Source: Roseibium marinum (lineage in GTDB: Bacteria > Pseudomonadota > Alphaproteobacteria > Rhizobiales > Stappiaceae). From it: DNA of 64,000 bases. Below, piece after piece: positions 35,792 to 46,095 of this stretch. Location: positions 1-64,000 of the forward strand of contig NZ_PPCN01000006.1 in the NCBI RefSeq assembly GCF_002906165.1, read 5' to 3'. The translations under genes were made by a program, and so were the position numbers. The stretch's first letter is position 1, and the number at the start of each line of letters is the position of its first letter. The notes beneath the pieces were generated by a model. That model had not been told where the DNA came from. It saw only the letters and a program-made list of their open reading frames with translations, and searched no databases.

Positions 35792-36685
35792 GTGACCGCA
35801 CAACCAGACCTGTTTGACCGCCCGCTTTTTCGAAGCCGGCGCGAGCGCGCCCTGAGGGCCGCGAAACCCGGGGCCGATTTTCTCCTGCGGGCCGTGGCGG
35901 AAGACCTGGAAGACCGCCTCCTGATGGTCAACCGGACCTTCCACACAGCGGTTGACCTCGGCGGGCACACCGGCCTGCTATCGCAGGCGGTTTCAAGGTC
36001 CGGCAAGGCGGAAAACCTCATCAGGGCGGATCTGTTCCGCGCCGACCCGAACCTGCCTGCCCCCGATCTCGTCTGCGACGATGCGATACTCCCTTTCCGG
36101 GACCAGTCGGTCGATCTGATCGTCTCAGCGCTGAACCTGCAATTCGTCAACGATCTGCCGGGAAGTCTTGTACAGATCCGCAGGGCGCTGATACCGGACG
36201 GACTGTTTCTTGGGACGTTGCCAGGCGCAGGCACGCTCACGGAATTGCGCGACAGCCTCACAAGGGCGGAACTGGAAATAAAGGGAGGGGCCGCGGCCCG
36301 TGTCCTGCCGTTCGCGGACACACGCGATCTCGGCGGCCTGCTGCAACGGGCGGGCTTTGCACTCCCGGTGACGGATCTGGACACGTTCACGGTCCGCTAC
36401 GATACGATGTTCGCGCTGCTCGCCGACCTGCGCGCCATGGGTGCGACCTCGGTGCTGAAGGACCGCAGCCGCACGCCTCTTGCCGGAAAGATCCTGCTGC
36501 GTGCGGCGGAACTTTACGCTCAGAACCACAGCGATCCGGACGGGCGGATCAGGGCGACATTCGCCCTTGTGACGCTTTCGGGCTGGGCACCCCATGAAAG
36601 CCAGCAGAAACCGCTGTCTCCGGGTTCCGCCAAATCAAGGCTGGCCGATGCGCTTGGCGCTCAGGAACGCAAGATCGGCGAATAG
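35792..36685 (+). CDS. SAM-dependent methyltransferase (BioC/NDUFAF5-like)
   Basis: Class I methyltransferase of 297 residues with a degenerate AdoMet motif (VDLGGHTGLLSQAV) and a later VDLIVSALNLQFVNDLP strand, seen in BioC and in the mitochondrial complex I factor NDUFAF5. A GTG start at 35792 fits the short PDLFDRPLFRSRRERA head typical of the NDUFAF5 group, which hydroxylates an arginine of complex I in mitochondria. The bacterial role is not established. A palindrome at 36695 marks its end. Confidence 0.85.
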   Translation: MTAQPDLFDRPLFRSRRERALRAAKPGADFLLRAVAEDLEDRLLMVNRTFHTAVDLGGHTGLLSQAVSRSGKAENLIRADLFRADPNLPAPDLVCDDAILPFRDQSVDLIVSALNLQFVNDLPGSLVQIRRALIPDGLFLGTLPGAGTLTELRDSLTRAELEIKGGAAARVLPFADTRDLGGLLQRAGFALPVTDLDTFTVRYDTMFALLADLRAMGATSVLKDRSRTPLAGKILLRAAELYAQNHSDPDGRIRATFALVTLSGWAPHESQQKPLSPGSAKSRLADALGAQERKIGE

Positions 36686-36694
36686 CACCAGCGG

Positions 36695-36711
36695 CAGGTG
36701 ACTGTCACCTG
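36695..36711. terminator. Palindrome between convergent genes
   Basis: CAGGTGAC and GTCACCTG are separated by one base, a near-perfect 17-base palindrome in the 54-base gap between the methyltransferase gene and the pilin gene. No T-run follows. Confidence 0.4.
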
Positions 36712-36739
36712 TCCGATGGGTCCGGCATACAGGCCGCGG

Positions 36740-36985
36740 TCAGGTGGCGTCCTCGCCACCGGCCTCTTCCCCGCCGCCGCCCAGAACCCCGTTCAGGGCT
36801 TCCACAACCGCGCCGAAGACATCGTCCCTCAAAGTTTCGCCAATCGCTCCGAAACTGACAATGATGACGGTTCCGATAATTGCGGCGATCAGGGTATATT
36901 CAATGGCGGTTGCCCCGGTTTCATCCCGCATAAAACGGTTCAGAAGGTGTCTTGCACCCCGGTAACAAGCTGACATCCTGAACAC
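36740..36985 (-). CDS. Flp family type IVb pilin subunit
   Basis: Small pilin of about 81 residues. A short basic leader (RHLLNRFMRDETG) is followed by the prepilin cleavage region and the hallmark GATAIEYTLIAAI hydrophobic helix, with Glu at +5 after the expected cut. The C-terminus is unusually Gly- and Glu-rich (GGGGEEAGGEDAT). I chose a GTG at 36985 with GGGGAG eight bases before it; ATG codons at 36976 and within the leader are alternatives. No other tad or cpa pilus gene is in the window. Confidence 0.85.
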   Translation of the reverse strand: MFRMSACYRGARHLLNRFMRDETGATAIEYTLIAAIIGTVIIVSFGAIGETLRDDVFGAVVEALNGVLGGGGEEAGGEDAT

Positions 36986-37020
36986 TGCGAACACTCCCCA
37001 CTAGCAACGAGATAAACAAA

Positions 37021-37073
37021 TGTGGCCTGCGTTCTGGCCGAAGCGTTCTGCGTCGGCCAGAACGCAGGCCACA
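37021..37073 (-). terminator. Strong hairpin terminator of mutT
   Basis: A perfect 19-bp inverted repeat (arms 37021-37039 and 37055-37073) with a 15-base loop lies 4 bases past the mutT stop. On the mutT strand it is followed by TTTGTTTATC, a fair U-rich tail. Confidence 0.8.
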
Positions 37074-37076
37074 ATT

Positions 37077-37478
37077 CTAGACCGCCTCCAGCAGATGCGG
37101 AATGAGAGGTTCATCGGCAGCCGGCATCGGATAATCCCTCAACCGCGCCGCCCGCACCCATTTCAGCGCCTGGTTTTCCAGTCCCCGAGGCACACCGTCC
37201 CATCTGCGGCAGATAAAAAGTGGCATAAGTAGATGAAAATCTTCATAAGCGTGGCTGGCGAAGGTCAGCGGAGCGAGGCACGCTTCGTTAACCGTGATGC
37301 CGAGTTCCTCGGCAAGTTCCCGGATAAGGGTTTCCTCCGGCCGTTCGCCCTGCTCGACTTTTCCCCCTGGAAACTCCCACAATCCCGCCATGGATTTACC
37401 CTCCGGCCGCTGAGCCAGGAGAATCCGCCCGTCAACATCGACAAGGGCGCAGGCCGCGACAACTACGATCTTGGTCAT
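37077..37478 (-). CDS. mutT: 8-oxo-dGTP diphosphatase MutT (Nudix)
   Basis: Sanitises the nucleotide pool by hydrolysing 8-oxo-dGTP. The 133-residue protein carries a full Nudix box, GX5EX7REXXEEXG, seen as the stretch from GGKVEQGERPEE to RELAEELGI. A start at 37478 gives the family head KIVVVAACALVD. It lies downstream of argJ on the same strand, as in many Rhizobiales where mutT follows argJ. Confidence 0.92.
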   Translation of the reverse strand: MTKIVVVAACALVDVDGRILLAQRPEGKSMAGLWEFPGGKVEQGERPEETLIRELAEELGITVNEACLAPLTFASHAYEDFHLLMPLFICRRWDGVPRGLENQALKWVRAARLRDYPMPAADEPLIPHLLEAV

Positions 37479-37605
37479 GGTCGGTGTCCAATTCCGGGAC
37501 GTTTGTTTAAACGCCCGCTAAGCATTTCTGATTGAAAGCCGTAAATTTACGAAAATTGTCCCGGAGCTCCCGAATCAAGGCGCTCCATGGCAATGCAACG
37601 TTGAT

Positions 37606-38847
37606 CTAACTGCGGTAATCGCCATTGATCTCGACATATTCCTTGGTGAGGTCGCAAGTCCAGACGGTTGCCTGCCCGGCGCCAAGGCCCAGATCCACCT
37701 GGATGACGATATCTTCCTCTTTCATCACCGCCGAGGCCGCCTCTTCACTGTAATCGGGGTCGCGTTCGCCATCGACGGCCACCCGGATGTCACCGAACCA
37801 GATCGCCAGCCGGTCCCGGTCCGCCGGCTCTCCGGCCTTTCCGACGGCCATGACCACGCGGCCCCAATTCGCATCCTCGCCGGCGACGGCTGTTTTGACG
37901 AGCGGCGAATTGGCGATCGACAGCGCGATCTTCTTTGCCGAAGTGTCGCTCTCGGCGCCCTCGACACGGATTTCAACGAATTTCCGGGCCCCTTCACCAT
38001 CGCGGACGATCTGGTGAGCCAGGTCGAGCATCACATCCCCGAGCGCCGCGCGCAGGGTGTCCACCCGCGGATCGTCAAGGGAGGCGACGGGCGCGATCCC
38101 TCTCGCCCCGGCGGTTCCCGTCGCGAACAACAGGACGGTGTCGGAGGTGGACGTGTCGCTGTCGACCGTCACGGCATTAAAGCTGCGGCCGGTTTCGGCG
38201 CTGAGCAATGCCTGCAGGACGTCCGGCGCAATGGCGGCATCGGTGAAGATAAAAGACAGCATGGTCGCCATATCCGGCGCGATCATGCCCGCGCCTTTGG
38301 CGATGCCGTTGATCGACACCGACTCGCCGTCCAGATCGACACTTGCGGTCGCCACTTTCGGGTAGGTGTCGGTCGTCATGATCGCCCGGGCCGCGTCCAG
38401 CCAGTCCGCGCTGCCCTGATCTTTTTTCAGATCCTCGACGACATCCGCGAATTTTTCGGCGCGAAGCGGTTCGCCGATCACACCGGTCGAGGCAAGGAAG
38501 ATTTCCGCATCGCCGCAACCGAGCGCGCCGGAGACGATCTGCGCCGAAAGCTCAACGGCGGCCTTGCCTTTTTTACCGGTAAAGGCATTGGCATTGCCCG
38601 AATTCACCAGAAGCGCACGCGCCCGCCCGTCTCCGACCCGGGCCTTGCACCAGTCTACCGGCGCGGAGGAACATTTTGAGCGGGTGAACACGCCGGCGAC
38701 GGACGTGCCTTCGCATACGGTGGCCAGCAGCACATCGGTACGGCCTTTGTATTTGATACCTGCCGAAGCGGTCGCGAATTGAACGCCCTCGATCTCCGGC
38801 ATGTCCGGGTAGGATTTCGGGGCGAGTGGGGAAACGGTCGTCGGCAT
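37606..38847 (-). CDS. argJ: Bifunctional glutamate N-acetyltransferase/amino-acid acetyltransferase
   Basis: Recycles the acetyl group between N-acetylornithine and glutamate and can also use acetyl-CoA, so it serves two steps of arginine synthesis. The 413-residue precursor self-cleaves at the conserved [14 protein letters not shown] motif, where Thr becomes the nucleophile. I chose the ATG at 38847 over an upstream TTG. It lies 179 bases past the PPIase gene and 127 bases before mutT. Confidence 0.96.
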   Translation of the reverse strand: MPTTVSPLAPKSYPDMPEIEGVQFATASAGIKYKGRTDVLLATVCEGTSVAGVFTRSKCSSAPVDWCKARVGDGRARALLVNSGNANAFTGKKGKAAVELSAQIVSGALGCGDAEIFLASTGVIGEPLRAEKFADVVEDLKKDQGSADWLDAARAIMTTDTYPKVATASVDLDGESVSINGIAKGAGMIAPDMATMLSFIFTDAAIAPDVLQALLSAETGRSFNAVTVDSDTSTSDTVLLFATGTAGARGIAPVASLDDPRVDTLRAALGDVMLDLAHQIVRDGEGARKFVEIRVEGAESDTSAKKIALSIANSPLVKTAVAGEDANWGRVVMAVGKAGEPADRDRLAIWFGDIRVAVDGERDPDYSEEAASAVMKEEDIVIQVDLGLGAGQATVWTCDLTKEYVEINGDYRS

Positions 38848-38972
38848 GGAAGCTTTTCCGGCGCTCTTGGTCAACTTTTGGGCTTTTCACCCGTTTCCGG
38901 AAGAAAAGCCGCTTGATCTACCCAAAAGCGCTGGAGCGGCGCAAGCCTTTTCGCCCTGCGGCCGGCCAGACG

Positions 38973-39000
38973 AAAAACCCGGCGGCAGGAGGCCGCCGGG
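38973..39000 (-). terminator. Terminator after the PPIase gene
   Basis: CCCGGCGGC and GCCGCCGGG form a 9-bp stem with a 5-base loop, followed on the minus strand by five T residues. Confidence 0.8.
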
Positions 39001-39026
39001 TCGAATTGCCCCCGGGAAATGAGCGA

Positions 39027-39890
39027 TCACTCGGTCTTTTGGTCGTCTTCAGCCGGCTGAGCGAGTTTTTCGTCAAGAATTTCAACTTTCGTCGCGTCCT
39101 TGAGCTCCGCCATCCGGGCCTGGTACCGCTCGCGGAAAATCTGCTGACGCAGGGAATCTCCAACTTGTTCAAGACCCGGTTTTTCCTCGCGGCGCGTCTC
39201 TTCAAGCTTGATGACATGCCAGCCGAACTGGGTTTCCACCGGTTCTTTCGTGTAGCTGCCCGGCTCAAGCGCGAGGGCGGCCTCTTCAAACGGCTTCACC
39301 ATCTGGCCTTTTTTGAAGAACCCGAGATCACCGCCATTGGGACCGGAAGGGCCGGTGGATTTTTCCCGTGCCAGTTCCGCGAAATCGGCGCCGCCGTCCA
39401 GTTCCGCGACCAGCGCCTCGGCTTCCGCCTTTTCCTTCACCAGAATGTGACGGGCATGCAGCTCTTCCGCGCCTTCGAAATCGGCGAATTGCGCGTCGTA
39501 GGCCGCCTTGACGTCCTCCTCGGAAATCGTTCCACCGATTTTCTGCGCAAGATAGGCATTACGCAGTGCCTGCAGTTCGAGGAATTTCAGCTGCCTCTTG
39601 AAATCCGGATCCTGGTCCAGACCATTCTTGCGTGCGGCCTGCGCCATCAATTCCATGTCGACCATGGCGTCGAGCAGGAGCTGGCGCCATTGAGCGGGCG
39701 GAAAGCGCTGCAATTCCTGGCCGGCGTCCTGGGCAGCGAATGCCAGTTCGGCTTCGGTGATTTCGCCATCACCGACCTTGGCGACCACGTCGTCCGGCTC
39801 GGCGGCATGAAGGGTCGCGGATCCGAGCGACATGACCAGGAGTGAAACGGCAAGTGCCTGAACCGGCCTGCGCATCGAAATTCGGAGCAT
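39027..39890 (-). CDS. Periplasmic peptidyl-prolyl cis-trans isomerase (parvulin/PrsA-SurA type)
   Basis: Folding helper of 287 residues. It has a signal peptide at about residues 1-28 (hydrophobic core then LHAAEPDD), a helical SurA-like N-domain (residues 40-130) and a rotamase domain (about 140-235) with HARHILVKEKAEAEAL and GGDLGFFKKGQMVKPFE, the parvulin core. The ATG at 39890 has AGGA seven bases upstream; a much longer open extension upstream runs into the secA promoter. It diverges from secA, a conserved pairing. Confidence 0.92.
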   Translation of the reverse strand: MLRISMRRPVQALAVSLLVMSLGSATLHAAEPDDVVAKVGDGEITEAELAFAAQDAGQELQRFPPAQWRQLLLDAMVDMELMAQAARKNGLDQDPDFKRQLKFLELQALRNAYLAQKIGGTISEEDVKAAYDAQFADFEGAEELHARHILVKEKAEAEALVAELDGGADFAELAREKSTGPSGPNGGDLGFFKKGQMVKPFEEAALALEPGSYTKEPVETQFGWHVIKLEETRREEKPGLEQVGDSLRQQIFRERYQARMAELKDATKVEILDEKLAQPAEDDQKTE

Positions 39891-39972
39891 GAGGTGTCCT
39901 TTACCTATAGGAACAGTAATCTTTCTTGCCTCCCTTGATGAGGGCTGGGCTACATTGCGCATTCCAGCGGCG

Positions 39973-40001
39973 TTGACAAGCATTGAACCCCCTCTTATCT
40001 G
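39973..40001 (+). promoter_or_regulatory. Putative secA promoter
   Basis: TTGACA at 39973-39978 and TATCTG at 39996-40001 are 17 bases apart, 155 bases upstream of the secA start, leaving a leader of about 150 bases. The -35 is perfect and the -10 weak. Confidence 0.45.
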
Positions 40002-40156
40002 TCGGGCGTCCGGCTTGTGGGCCGGGAAGGCATCTTTTCGGCCGCGGTCACCGGCCAGCGCGTTGCGCTTGTCGGCAACGTGGACAGCAATTGAGACGAT
40101 TTCATGGGCAGGCGCCGGATTGCCATTGGCGCCGCCTTTCAGGGAAGGACCGCCAC

Positions 40157-42925
40157 ATGGCTGGCCTTGGCGCTTTAGCACGTAAGATTTTCGGTTCGGC
40201 GAACGACCGGAAGATTAAGACGTTTCAGACGAAAGTCGAGCAGATCAATGCGCTCGAGCCGGAACTTCAGGGCCTGTCGGACGACGCGCTGAAGGCCCGG
40301 ACGGCCGAATTCCGGACCCAGATCCAAAACGGCGCGGATATCGAGGACCTTCTCGTTCCCGCCTTTGCGACCGTCCGCGAGGCCGCGCACCGCGCGCTCG
40401 GCCAGCGGCACTATGACGTGCAGCTCATCGGCGGCATGGTCCTGAACTCCGGTCAGATTTCGGAAATGCGGACAGGCGAGGGCAAGACCCTTGTCGCAAC
40501 CGCGCCGGTCTATCTGAACGCCCTTGCGGGCAAGGGCGTTCATGTGGTCACGGTGAACGATTATCTGGCCCAGCGCGACAGCGAGTGGATGGGTCAGGTC
40601 TACACCTTCCTCGGCCTCACGGTCGGCTGCATCACCCACGGCCTGTCGGACGAGGAGCGCCGCGCGGCCTACGCCGCCGACGTCACCTACGGCACCAACA
40701 ACGAGTTCGGTTTCGACTATCTTCGCGACAACATGAAGCACGACCGCAGGTCGATGGTTCAGCGCGGACATCACTATGCGATCGTTGACGAAGTCGATTC
40801 GATCCTGGTCGACGAGGCACGCACGCCGCTGATCATTTCCGGTCCGCTTGAGGACCGCTCGGAATTCTACAACTCGGTCGATACGCTGATCCCGCAACTG
40901 ACCGCCGAAGACTATGAGCTGGACGAAAAACAACGCTCGGCCAGCTTCACGGAAGCCGGCAACGAGAAACTGGAAACCCTGCTGCGGGAAGCCGATCTTC
41001 TGAAGGGCAACTCCCTGTACGACGTGGAGAACGTCGCCATCGTCCACCATCTGCAGCAGGCGCTGAAGGCCCACAAGCTGTTCCAGAGGGACAAGGACTA
41101 TATCGTCCGCAACAACGAAGTCGTCATCATCGACGAGTTCACCGGCCGCATGATGCCGGGACGCCGTTTTTCCGAGGGCCTGCACCAGGCGCTGGAAGCC
41201 CGGGAGAAAGTCCAGATCCAGCCGGAAAACCAGACTCTGGCCTCCATCACTTTCCAGAATTATTTCCGCATGTATGGCAAGCTTGCCGGCATGACCGGCA
41301 CGGCCTCGACCGAAGCCGATGAATTCGCGGATATCTACAAACTCGAAGTCGTCGAAATCCCGACCAACATGCCGGTCAGCCGGGTGGACGACGACGACGA
41401 GGTCTACCGCACGGTAGAGGAAAAATTCCACGCCATCGCCAAGCTGATCGATGAATGCAAGGAACGCGGCCAGCCTGTCCTGGTGGGCACGACGTCGATT
41501 GAAAAGTCGGAACGCCTCGCCGAACTTCTGAAACAGCACGGCTACAAGCAGATCGACCTGAGCGATCCCGTCGCCTTTGCCGCGGCACAGAAAACCGACG
41601 ACGGCAAGTCCAAGGTGTTTGCGGTCCTCAACGCGCGCTATCACGAACAGGAAGCCTTCATCGTGGCCCAGGCCGGACTGCCGGGCGCCGTGACCATCGC
41701 GACCAACATGGCCGGCCGCGGCACCGACATTCAGCTCGGCGGCAATGCCGACATGCAGATTGCCATGGAACTCGCCGACATGCCCGAGGGCACGGAGCGA
41801 ACCGCCGCCGAAGCAAAGATCCGCGCCGATGTGGAAGAGCTGAAACAGAAGGCTCTGCGGGCCGGCGGTCTTTACGTGATCGGTACGGAGCGCCACGAAA
41901 GCCGGCGCATCGACAACCAGCTCCGCGGCCGTTCCGGCCGTCAGGGCGATCCCGGCCATTCGAAGTTCTTCCTGTCCCTGCAGGACGACCTGATGCGCAT
42001 CTTCGGTTCCGAGCGCATGGACTCCATGCTGCAGAAGCTCGGCCTTGAGGAAGGCGAGGCGATCATCCATCCGTGGATCAACAAGGCCCTGGAAAAAGCC
42101 CAGCAGAAGGTCGAGGCGCGCAACTTCGACATCCGCAAGAACCTCCTGAAATTCGATGACGTAATGAACGACCAGCGCAAGGTGGTGTTCGATCAGCGCA
42201 TCGAACTGATGGACAGCGAGGCAATTCAGGACGCGGTGGCGGAAATGCGCCGCGACGTGGTCGACGATCTGGTGGCGAACCACATTCCCGAACGCGCCTA
42301 TCCCGAGCAGTGGGACACGGAAGGCCTTCAGGAGGAAGTCCGCAAGCAGCTGAACCTCGATCTGCCGGTCAAGGACTGGGCGTCCGAGGAAGGCATTGCC
42401 GAGGAAGAGGTCAGGAACCGGCTCCGCAAGGCCGCCGACGGCGCCATGGCGCAAAAGGTCGCCAAATACACCCCGGACATCATGCGCCAGGTGGAAAAGG
42501 CGATCCTGCTGCAGACCCTTGACAATCTGTGGCGCGAACATCTTGCCAATCTGGATCACCTGCGGTCCGTCGTCGGCTTCCGCGGCTATGCCCAGCGCGA
42601 CCCGCTGCAGGAATACAAGACAGAAGCCTTCACCCTGTTTGAATCCATGCTGACGCAGCTCCGCCAGATAACGACGGCGCAATTGCTGCGCGTGGAACTG
42701 GTCACCGAACAGGCCCCGCAGATGCCGGCCGAACCGGAAATGCATGCTCATCACATCGACCCCCTGACCGGGGAAGATGAGATGGCGGCGGCCGATGCAC
42801 GCCTGACAGCTTCACCTCAGCGTGATCCGGACGACCCCGCCTCCTGGGGCAAGGTCGGCCGCAACGAGGTCTGCCCGTGCGGATCGGGCAAAAAATTCAA
42901 GCATTGCCACGGCGCGCTTGTGTAG
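40157..42925 (+). CDS. secA: Preprotein translocase ATPase SecA
   Basis: Motor that pushes unfolded preproteins through SecYEG. The 922 residues include Walker A ([19 protein letters not shown]), the DEAD-like [17 protein letters not shown], preprotein-binding and helical domains, and a C-terminal zinc motif [13 protein letters not shown] that binds SecB. The start at 40157 has an AGGGAAGGA site upstream; an open frame 174 bases longer overlaps no family sequence. A hairpin terminator follows at 42952. Confidence 0.97.
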   Translation: MAGLGALARKIFGSANDRKIKTFQTKVEQINALEPELQGLSDDALKARTAEFRTQIQNGADIEDLLVPAFATVREAAHRALGQRHYDVQLIGGMVLNSGQISEMRTGEGKTLVATAPVYLNALAGKGVHVVTVNDYLAQRDSEWMGQVYTFLGLTVGCITHGLSDEERRAAYAADVTYGTNNEFGFDYLRDNMKHDRRSMVQRGHHYAIVDEVDSILVDEARTPLIISGPLEDRSEFYNSVDTLIPQLTAEDYELDEKQRSASFTEAGNEKLETLLREADLLKGNSLYDVENVAIVHHLQQALKAHKLFQRDKDYIVRNNEVVIIDEFTGRMMPGRRFSEGLHQALEAREKVQIQPENQTLASITFQNYFRMYGKLAGMTGTASTEADEFADIYKLEVVEIPTNMPVSRVDDDDEVYRTVEEKFHAIAKLIDECKERGQPVLVGTTSIEKSERLAELLKQHGYKQIDLSDPVAFAAAQKTDDGKSKVFAVLNARYHEQEAFIVAQAGLPGAVTIATNMAGRGTDIQLGGNADMQIAMELADMPEGTERTAAEAKIRADVEELKQKALRAGGLYVIGTERHESRRIDNQLRGRSGRQGDPGHSKFFLSLQDDLMRIFGSERMDSMLQKLGLEEGEAIIHPWINKALEKAQQKVEARNFDIRKNLLKFDDVMNDQRKVVFDQRIELMDSEAIQDAVAEMRRDVVDDLVANHIPERAYPEQWDTEGLQEEVRKQLNLDLPVKDWASEEGIAEEEVRNRLRKAADGAMAQKVAKYTPDIMRQVEKAILLQTLDNLWREHLANLDHLRSVVGFRGYAQRDPLQEYKTEAFTLFESMLTQLRQITTAQLLRVELVTEQAPQMPAEPEMHAHHIDPLTGEDEMAAADARLTASPQRDPDDPASWGKVGRNEVCPCGSGKKFKHCHGALV

Positions 42926-42951
42926 ACCACAACCCCATCCGAAAAGAAAAC

Positions 42952-42984
42952 AGGCCGGCCCGAATGTTCGAGGCTGGCCTTTTT
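42952..42984 (+). terminator. Rho-independent terminator of secA
   Basis: AGGCCGGCC and GGCTGGCCT (one G-U pair) form a 9-bp stem with an 11-base loop, followed by TTTTC. Confidence 0.85.
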
Positions 42985-43062
42985 CTTGATTTTCCGTCAG
43001 GTTGCGCCGACTTCCATCTCCTGAAGGTAAGGCGATCAACGGTCAGGATCCAAGAGCCTTTC

Positions 43063-44088
43063 ATGCAAGCAGCAGAAGCTTCGAAAATCTACGTCTCAAG
43101 AAGGCAAGGTTCGCGCCCCGCCACGCCACTGCTCAGCGTCATCGTTCCGGTCTTCAACGAAGAAGACGTCATCCTTCATTTTCTTGACGCGACCCGGCCG
43201 GTGCTGGAGCGGAGCGGCCTGAAATACGAATATGTCTTCATCGACGACGGCAGCCGCGATGCGACGGCTGATATTCTCGCGGCGAGGCTGAAAGACGGCC
43301 TGCCGGGCCGCCTTCTTGGTCTGTCGCGCAATTTCGGCAAGGAAGCCGCTCTGTCCGCGGGCCTGGAAGCCGCGAAAGGGAACATCGCCGTCATCATCGA
43401 TGCCGACCTTCAGGACCCCCCGGAGCTGATTCTTCAAATGCTGGAGGGTTGGCGCGCCGGCTATGATGTTGTCTACGGCCTTAGGGTCGACCGGTCTTCC
43501 GACACGCTCATGAAGCGCTCCACGGCCGGCATGTTCTACCGGCTGTTCGACCGGCTGGCCAATATCGACATGCCCGCAAATGCCGGTGATTTCCGCCTCA
43601 TCGACCGCGCCGTCATCGATGCGCTCCTGAGGTTGCCCGAACGCAACCGCTTCATGAAGGGACTGTTCGCCTGGGTCGGGTTTCCGGCGATGGCACTGCC
43701 TTACGAGCGGCCACCGCGCAAGGCGGGCACCGGCAAGTTCAATTATTGGAAATTGTGGAACTTCGCCCTCGACGGCCTGACCGGATTTACCACCCTGCCG
43801 CTGCGGGTCTGGTTTTACGGCGGCGCGCTCGTTTCGCTCGCCGCCTTTGCCTATGCGCTCTATTTGACTCTGCGCGCCTTCATCTCCGGCATCGACGTAC
43901 CCGGCTATACCTCGCTGATGGTCGCGCTGCTGTTTTTCTCCGGCGTGCAGCTTTTGTCCATCGGCATGATCGGCGAATATATCGCCCGCCTCTTCAACGA
44001 GGCAAAACAGCGGCCTGTCTATATCCTTCAGGATGTCATAGAGGGAGGCACGACCGATCAGGCGGAACAGGATGCGGATGAAAACTGA
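43063..44088 (+). CDS. Glycosyltransferase family 2 (GtrB/DPM1-like)
   Basis: Transfers a sugar to a lipid carrier such as undecaprenyl phosphate. The 341-residue protein has a GT-A domain with VIVPVFNEEDVI, the metal-binding DADLQDPPEL, and two C-terminal membrane segments (about 250-275 and 285-310). The ATG at 43063 was chosen; an open frame runs 62 codons further upstream over the secA terminator. It overlaps the GtrA gene by 17 bases, so it forms a three-gene unit with GtrA and a GT39 protein. Confidence 0.9.
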   Translation: MQAAEASKIYVSRRQGSRPATPLLSVIVPVFNEEDVILHFLDATRPVLERSGLKYEYVFIDDGSRDATADILAARLKDGLPGRLLGLSRNFGKEAALSAGLEAAKGNIAVIIDADLQDPPELILQMLEGWRAGYDVVYGLRVDRSSDTLMKRSTAGMFYRLFDRLANIDMPANAGDFRLIDRAVIDALLRLPERNRFMKGLFAWVGFPAMALPYERPPRKAGTGKFNYWKLWNFALDGLTGFTTLPLRVWFYGGALVSLAAFAYALYLTLRAFISGIDVPGYTSLMVALLFFSGVQLLSIGMIGEYIARLFNEAKQRPVYILQDVIEGGTTDQAEQDADEN

Positions 44089-44509
44089 CGCAAGGCGGAT
44101 GAAGATCAGGACCGAGACGGCGGCCGTTGGAAAATTTGCCGTTGTCGGCATTCTGGCCACCCTTACCCACGCCGGTGTTGCAGCCGGCCTTCTGGAATCG
44201 GGTACACTGCCGGTCTTTCCGGCCAATATCTGCGGTTTCCTCGTCGCTTTCGGCGTATCCTTCAGCGGTCACTATTTCTGGAGCTTTTCGCATCTGCGCC
44301 GCAAGGGCGCCGCGTTTGCAAGCATGACCCGGTTCCTGGTGATCGCCTTGTCGGGATTTCTGCTCAATTCGGTTGTCCTGGCGCTCTGGCTCGAACTCAC
44401 GCCCTGGCCGGATCTCATCGGCTTGCTGTTTTCCATCGCGATCGTGCCGGCGCTTTCCTTTCTGGGCGCCCGTCTTTGGGCGTTCTCCCATCGACCGGCC
44501 GAAACCTGA
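44072..44509 (+). CDS. GtrA-like membrane protein (putative flippase)
   Basis: Four-helix membrane protein of 145 residues, usually encoded with GtrB-type enzymes and thought to flip lipid-linked sugars. Conserved features are the KFAVVGILATL head, FPANICGFLVAFGVSFSGHYFWSF and a last segment ending WAFSH. It overlaps the glycosyltransferase gene before it and is 8 bases from the next gene. ATG codons at 44078 and 44099 are alternative starts. Confidence 0.88.
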   Translation: MRMKTDARRMKIRTETAAVGKFAVVGILATLTHAGVAAGLLESGTLPVFPANICGFLVAFGVSFSGHYFWSFSHLRRKGAAFASMTRFLVIALSGFLLNSVVLALWLELTPWPDLIGLLFSIAIVPALSFLGARLWAFSHRPAET

Positions 44510-44517
44510 GCACCGCG

Positions 44518-46086
44518 ATGGCCTTTCGTACCCCCTCCGCGATCCGCGCCGCGTTACTGTATGGCGGCCTTGTCTGCCTGCTCTACGCACTGATCCCGTC
44601 ACTGACCTTCCCGGGCCCTCCGTTGGATGTGGTTGAAGGCTTCGCCTGGGGCCGGGAGCTCGCACTCGGCTACACCAAACACCCGCCCATGCAGGCCTGG
44701 CTGCTGGAATTGACCTACCGCCTCACCGGCGGCCATCATGCCGGCGGCTACTGGCTGAGCGCGCTCAGTGCCGCGCTCGCCTATCTGTTCATCTGGCAGC
44801 TCGCCCTCCGCCTCGGCCTATCTCCCTGGCAGGCGTTCTGGGCCATGGTCCTGACCAGCGTGACATTCTACTTCACCCTGCCCTTGCCGGAATTCAATCC
44901 GAATGTCCTTCAGATCCCGGTCTGGGCGGGCATGATGCTCTTCTTTCACAGGGCACTGGAAAAAGGCCGCCTGCTGGACTGGATCGTCCTCGGGGCATTC
45001 GCCGCATTCGGCCTTTACACCAAATATTTCGTGCTGCTCCTGATCGGAACGATCGGTCTTTACACACTGGTCTTTGCGGACGCGCGCCGGCACCTTCTGT
45101 CGGCCGGTCCCTGGCTCTGTGCCCTTGTCTGCGCGGCATTGCTCCTACCGCACATCAACTGGCTCCTGGAGACGGATTTTCTCACCTTTCAATACGCCGC
45201 CGACCGCAGCAAACCGGCCACCTCGTTCCTCGGCAACGTGTTCAATCCTCTGAACTTCCTTGCCGCGCAGATAGGCAATCACGCTGGACTGTTTTTGGTC
45301 GTACTGGCCGGCCTCGGCTGGAGGGGCCTCAGATCGGTCAGACCCGGCCTGAGGAGCTTTTCCCGCACCCTGCCACCTCCCGGGGACCGATTCATCATCT
45401 GGTTCGCCTTCGTGCCCCTTGCCGTCGTGCTGGCTGCCTCCGCTGTGACGGGAAACGAATTCGAACATATGTGGGGCATGCCGATGTTCCTGCTCTCCGG
45501 CATGCTCGCCGTCAGGTTTGTCGCGCTGCCGGAGCTCTGGCCCTTTCCCCGCCGCGCCTTCGCCGCCGCTGTTGCGATCCAGGCGATTTTCCTTGGTGTC
45601 CTGGTCGGACAGGCTGTCCTGGAACCGCACTGGAAACACAGGCAGACGCGCATCCATTACCCCGGGCGGGACATTGCCGGTCATCTTGCCTCGATCTGGA
45701 AGTCGCAAACGGGCACGGATCTGGCGTATGTCGCCGGCGACATGTGGTCGGCGGCGAATGTCACGATTTACGTGCCCGGCCGGCCCTCGATGTTCTACCT
45801 GCATGATGCACGCCTCAGCCCCTGGATCGACATGGAAGACGTTCAGGCCCGGGGAGTGATGATTGTCTGGCGCGGCGACAGCGAGCAGCCCGTCAGCGAG
45901 ATACTGCGCTATTATCCAGACGCCGTGCGTGGTGGACGGCAATCCTTCCCCTACAGGTCCTCCGCCGGCATTCCGGAGGAAATCATCAACTGGCTGATCA
46001 TCCCGCCCGGCGAAGTCGCGCTGCGGCCGGCTTCCTGTATATCTGCTGATTCAGACTGTCTGGAAACAGACGCGAAGGATAACTAA
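44518..46086 (+). CDS. Glycosyltransferase family 39 membrane protein
   Basis: Polytopic membrane enzyme of 522 residues with about 10-12 hydrophobic segments. It follows the ArnT/PMT plan: an early periplasmic loop with acidic and aromatic residues (DVVEGFAWGRELALGYTKHPP) where the catalytic Asp is expected, a PLPEFNPNVLQIP loop, and a soluble C-terminal domain of about 120 residues. It would use a lipid-linked sugar made by the GtrB-like enzyme to modify an envelope glycolipid or protein. The acceptor cannot be told. Confidence 0.87.
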   Translation: MAFRTPSAIRAALLYGGLVCLLYALIPSLTFPGPPLDVVEGFAWGRELALGYTKHPPMQAWLLELTYRLTGGHHAGGYWLSALSAALAYLFIWQLALRLGLSPWQAFWAMVLTSVTFYFTLPLPEFNPNVLQIPVWAGMMLFFHRALEKGRLLDWIVLGAFAAFGLYTKYFVLLLIGTIGLYTLVFADARRHLLSAGPWLCALVCAALLLPHINWLLETDFLTFQYAADRSKPATSFLGNVFNPLNFLAAQIGNHAGLFLVVLAGLGWRGLRSVRPGLRSFSRTLPPPGDRFIIWFAFVPLAVVLAASAVTGNEFEHMWGMPMFLLSGMLAVRFVALPELWPFPRRAFAAAVAIQAIFLGVLVGQAVLEPHWKHRQTRIHYPGRDIAGHLASIWKSQTGTDLAYVAGDMWSAANVTIYVPGRPSMFYLHDARLSPWIDMEDVQARGVMIVWRGDSEQPVSEILRYYPDAVRGGRQSFPYRSSAGIPEEIINWLIIPPGEVALRPASCISADSDCLETDAKDN

Positions 46087-46095
46087 CTTCACACC

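Noticed and set aside
40175..42754. 859-codon open frame opposite secA
   Set aside because: Antisense shadow of a GC-rich, strongly codon-biased gene; the product is compositionally odd and has no recognisable domain.
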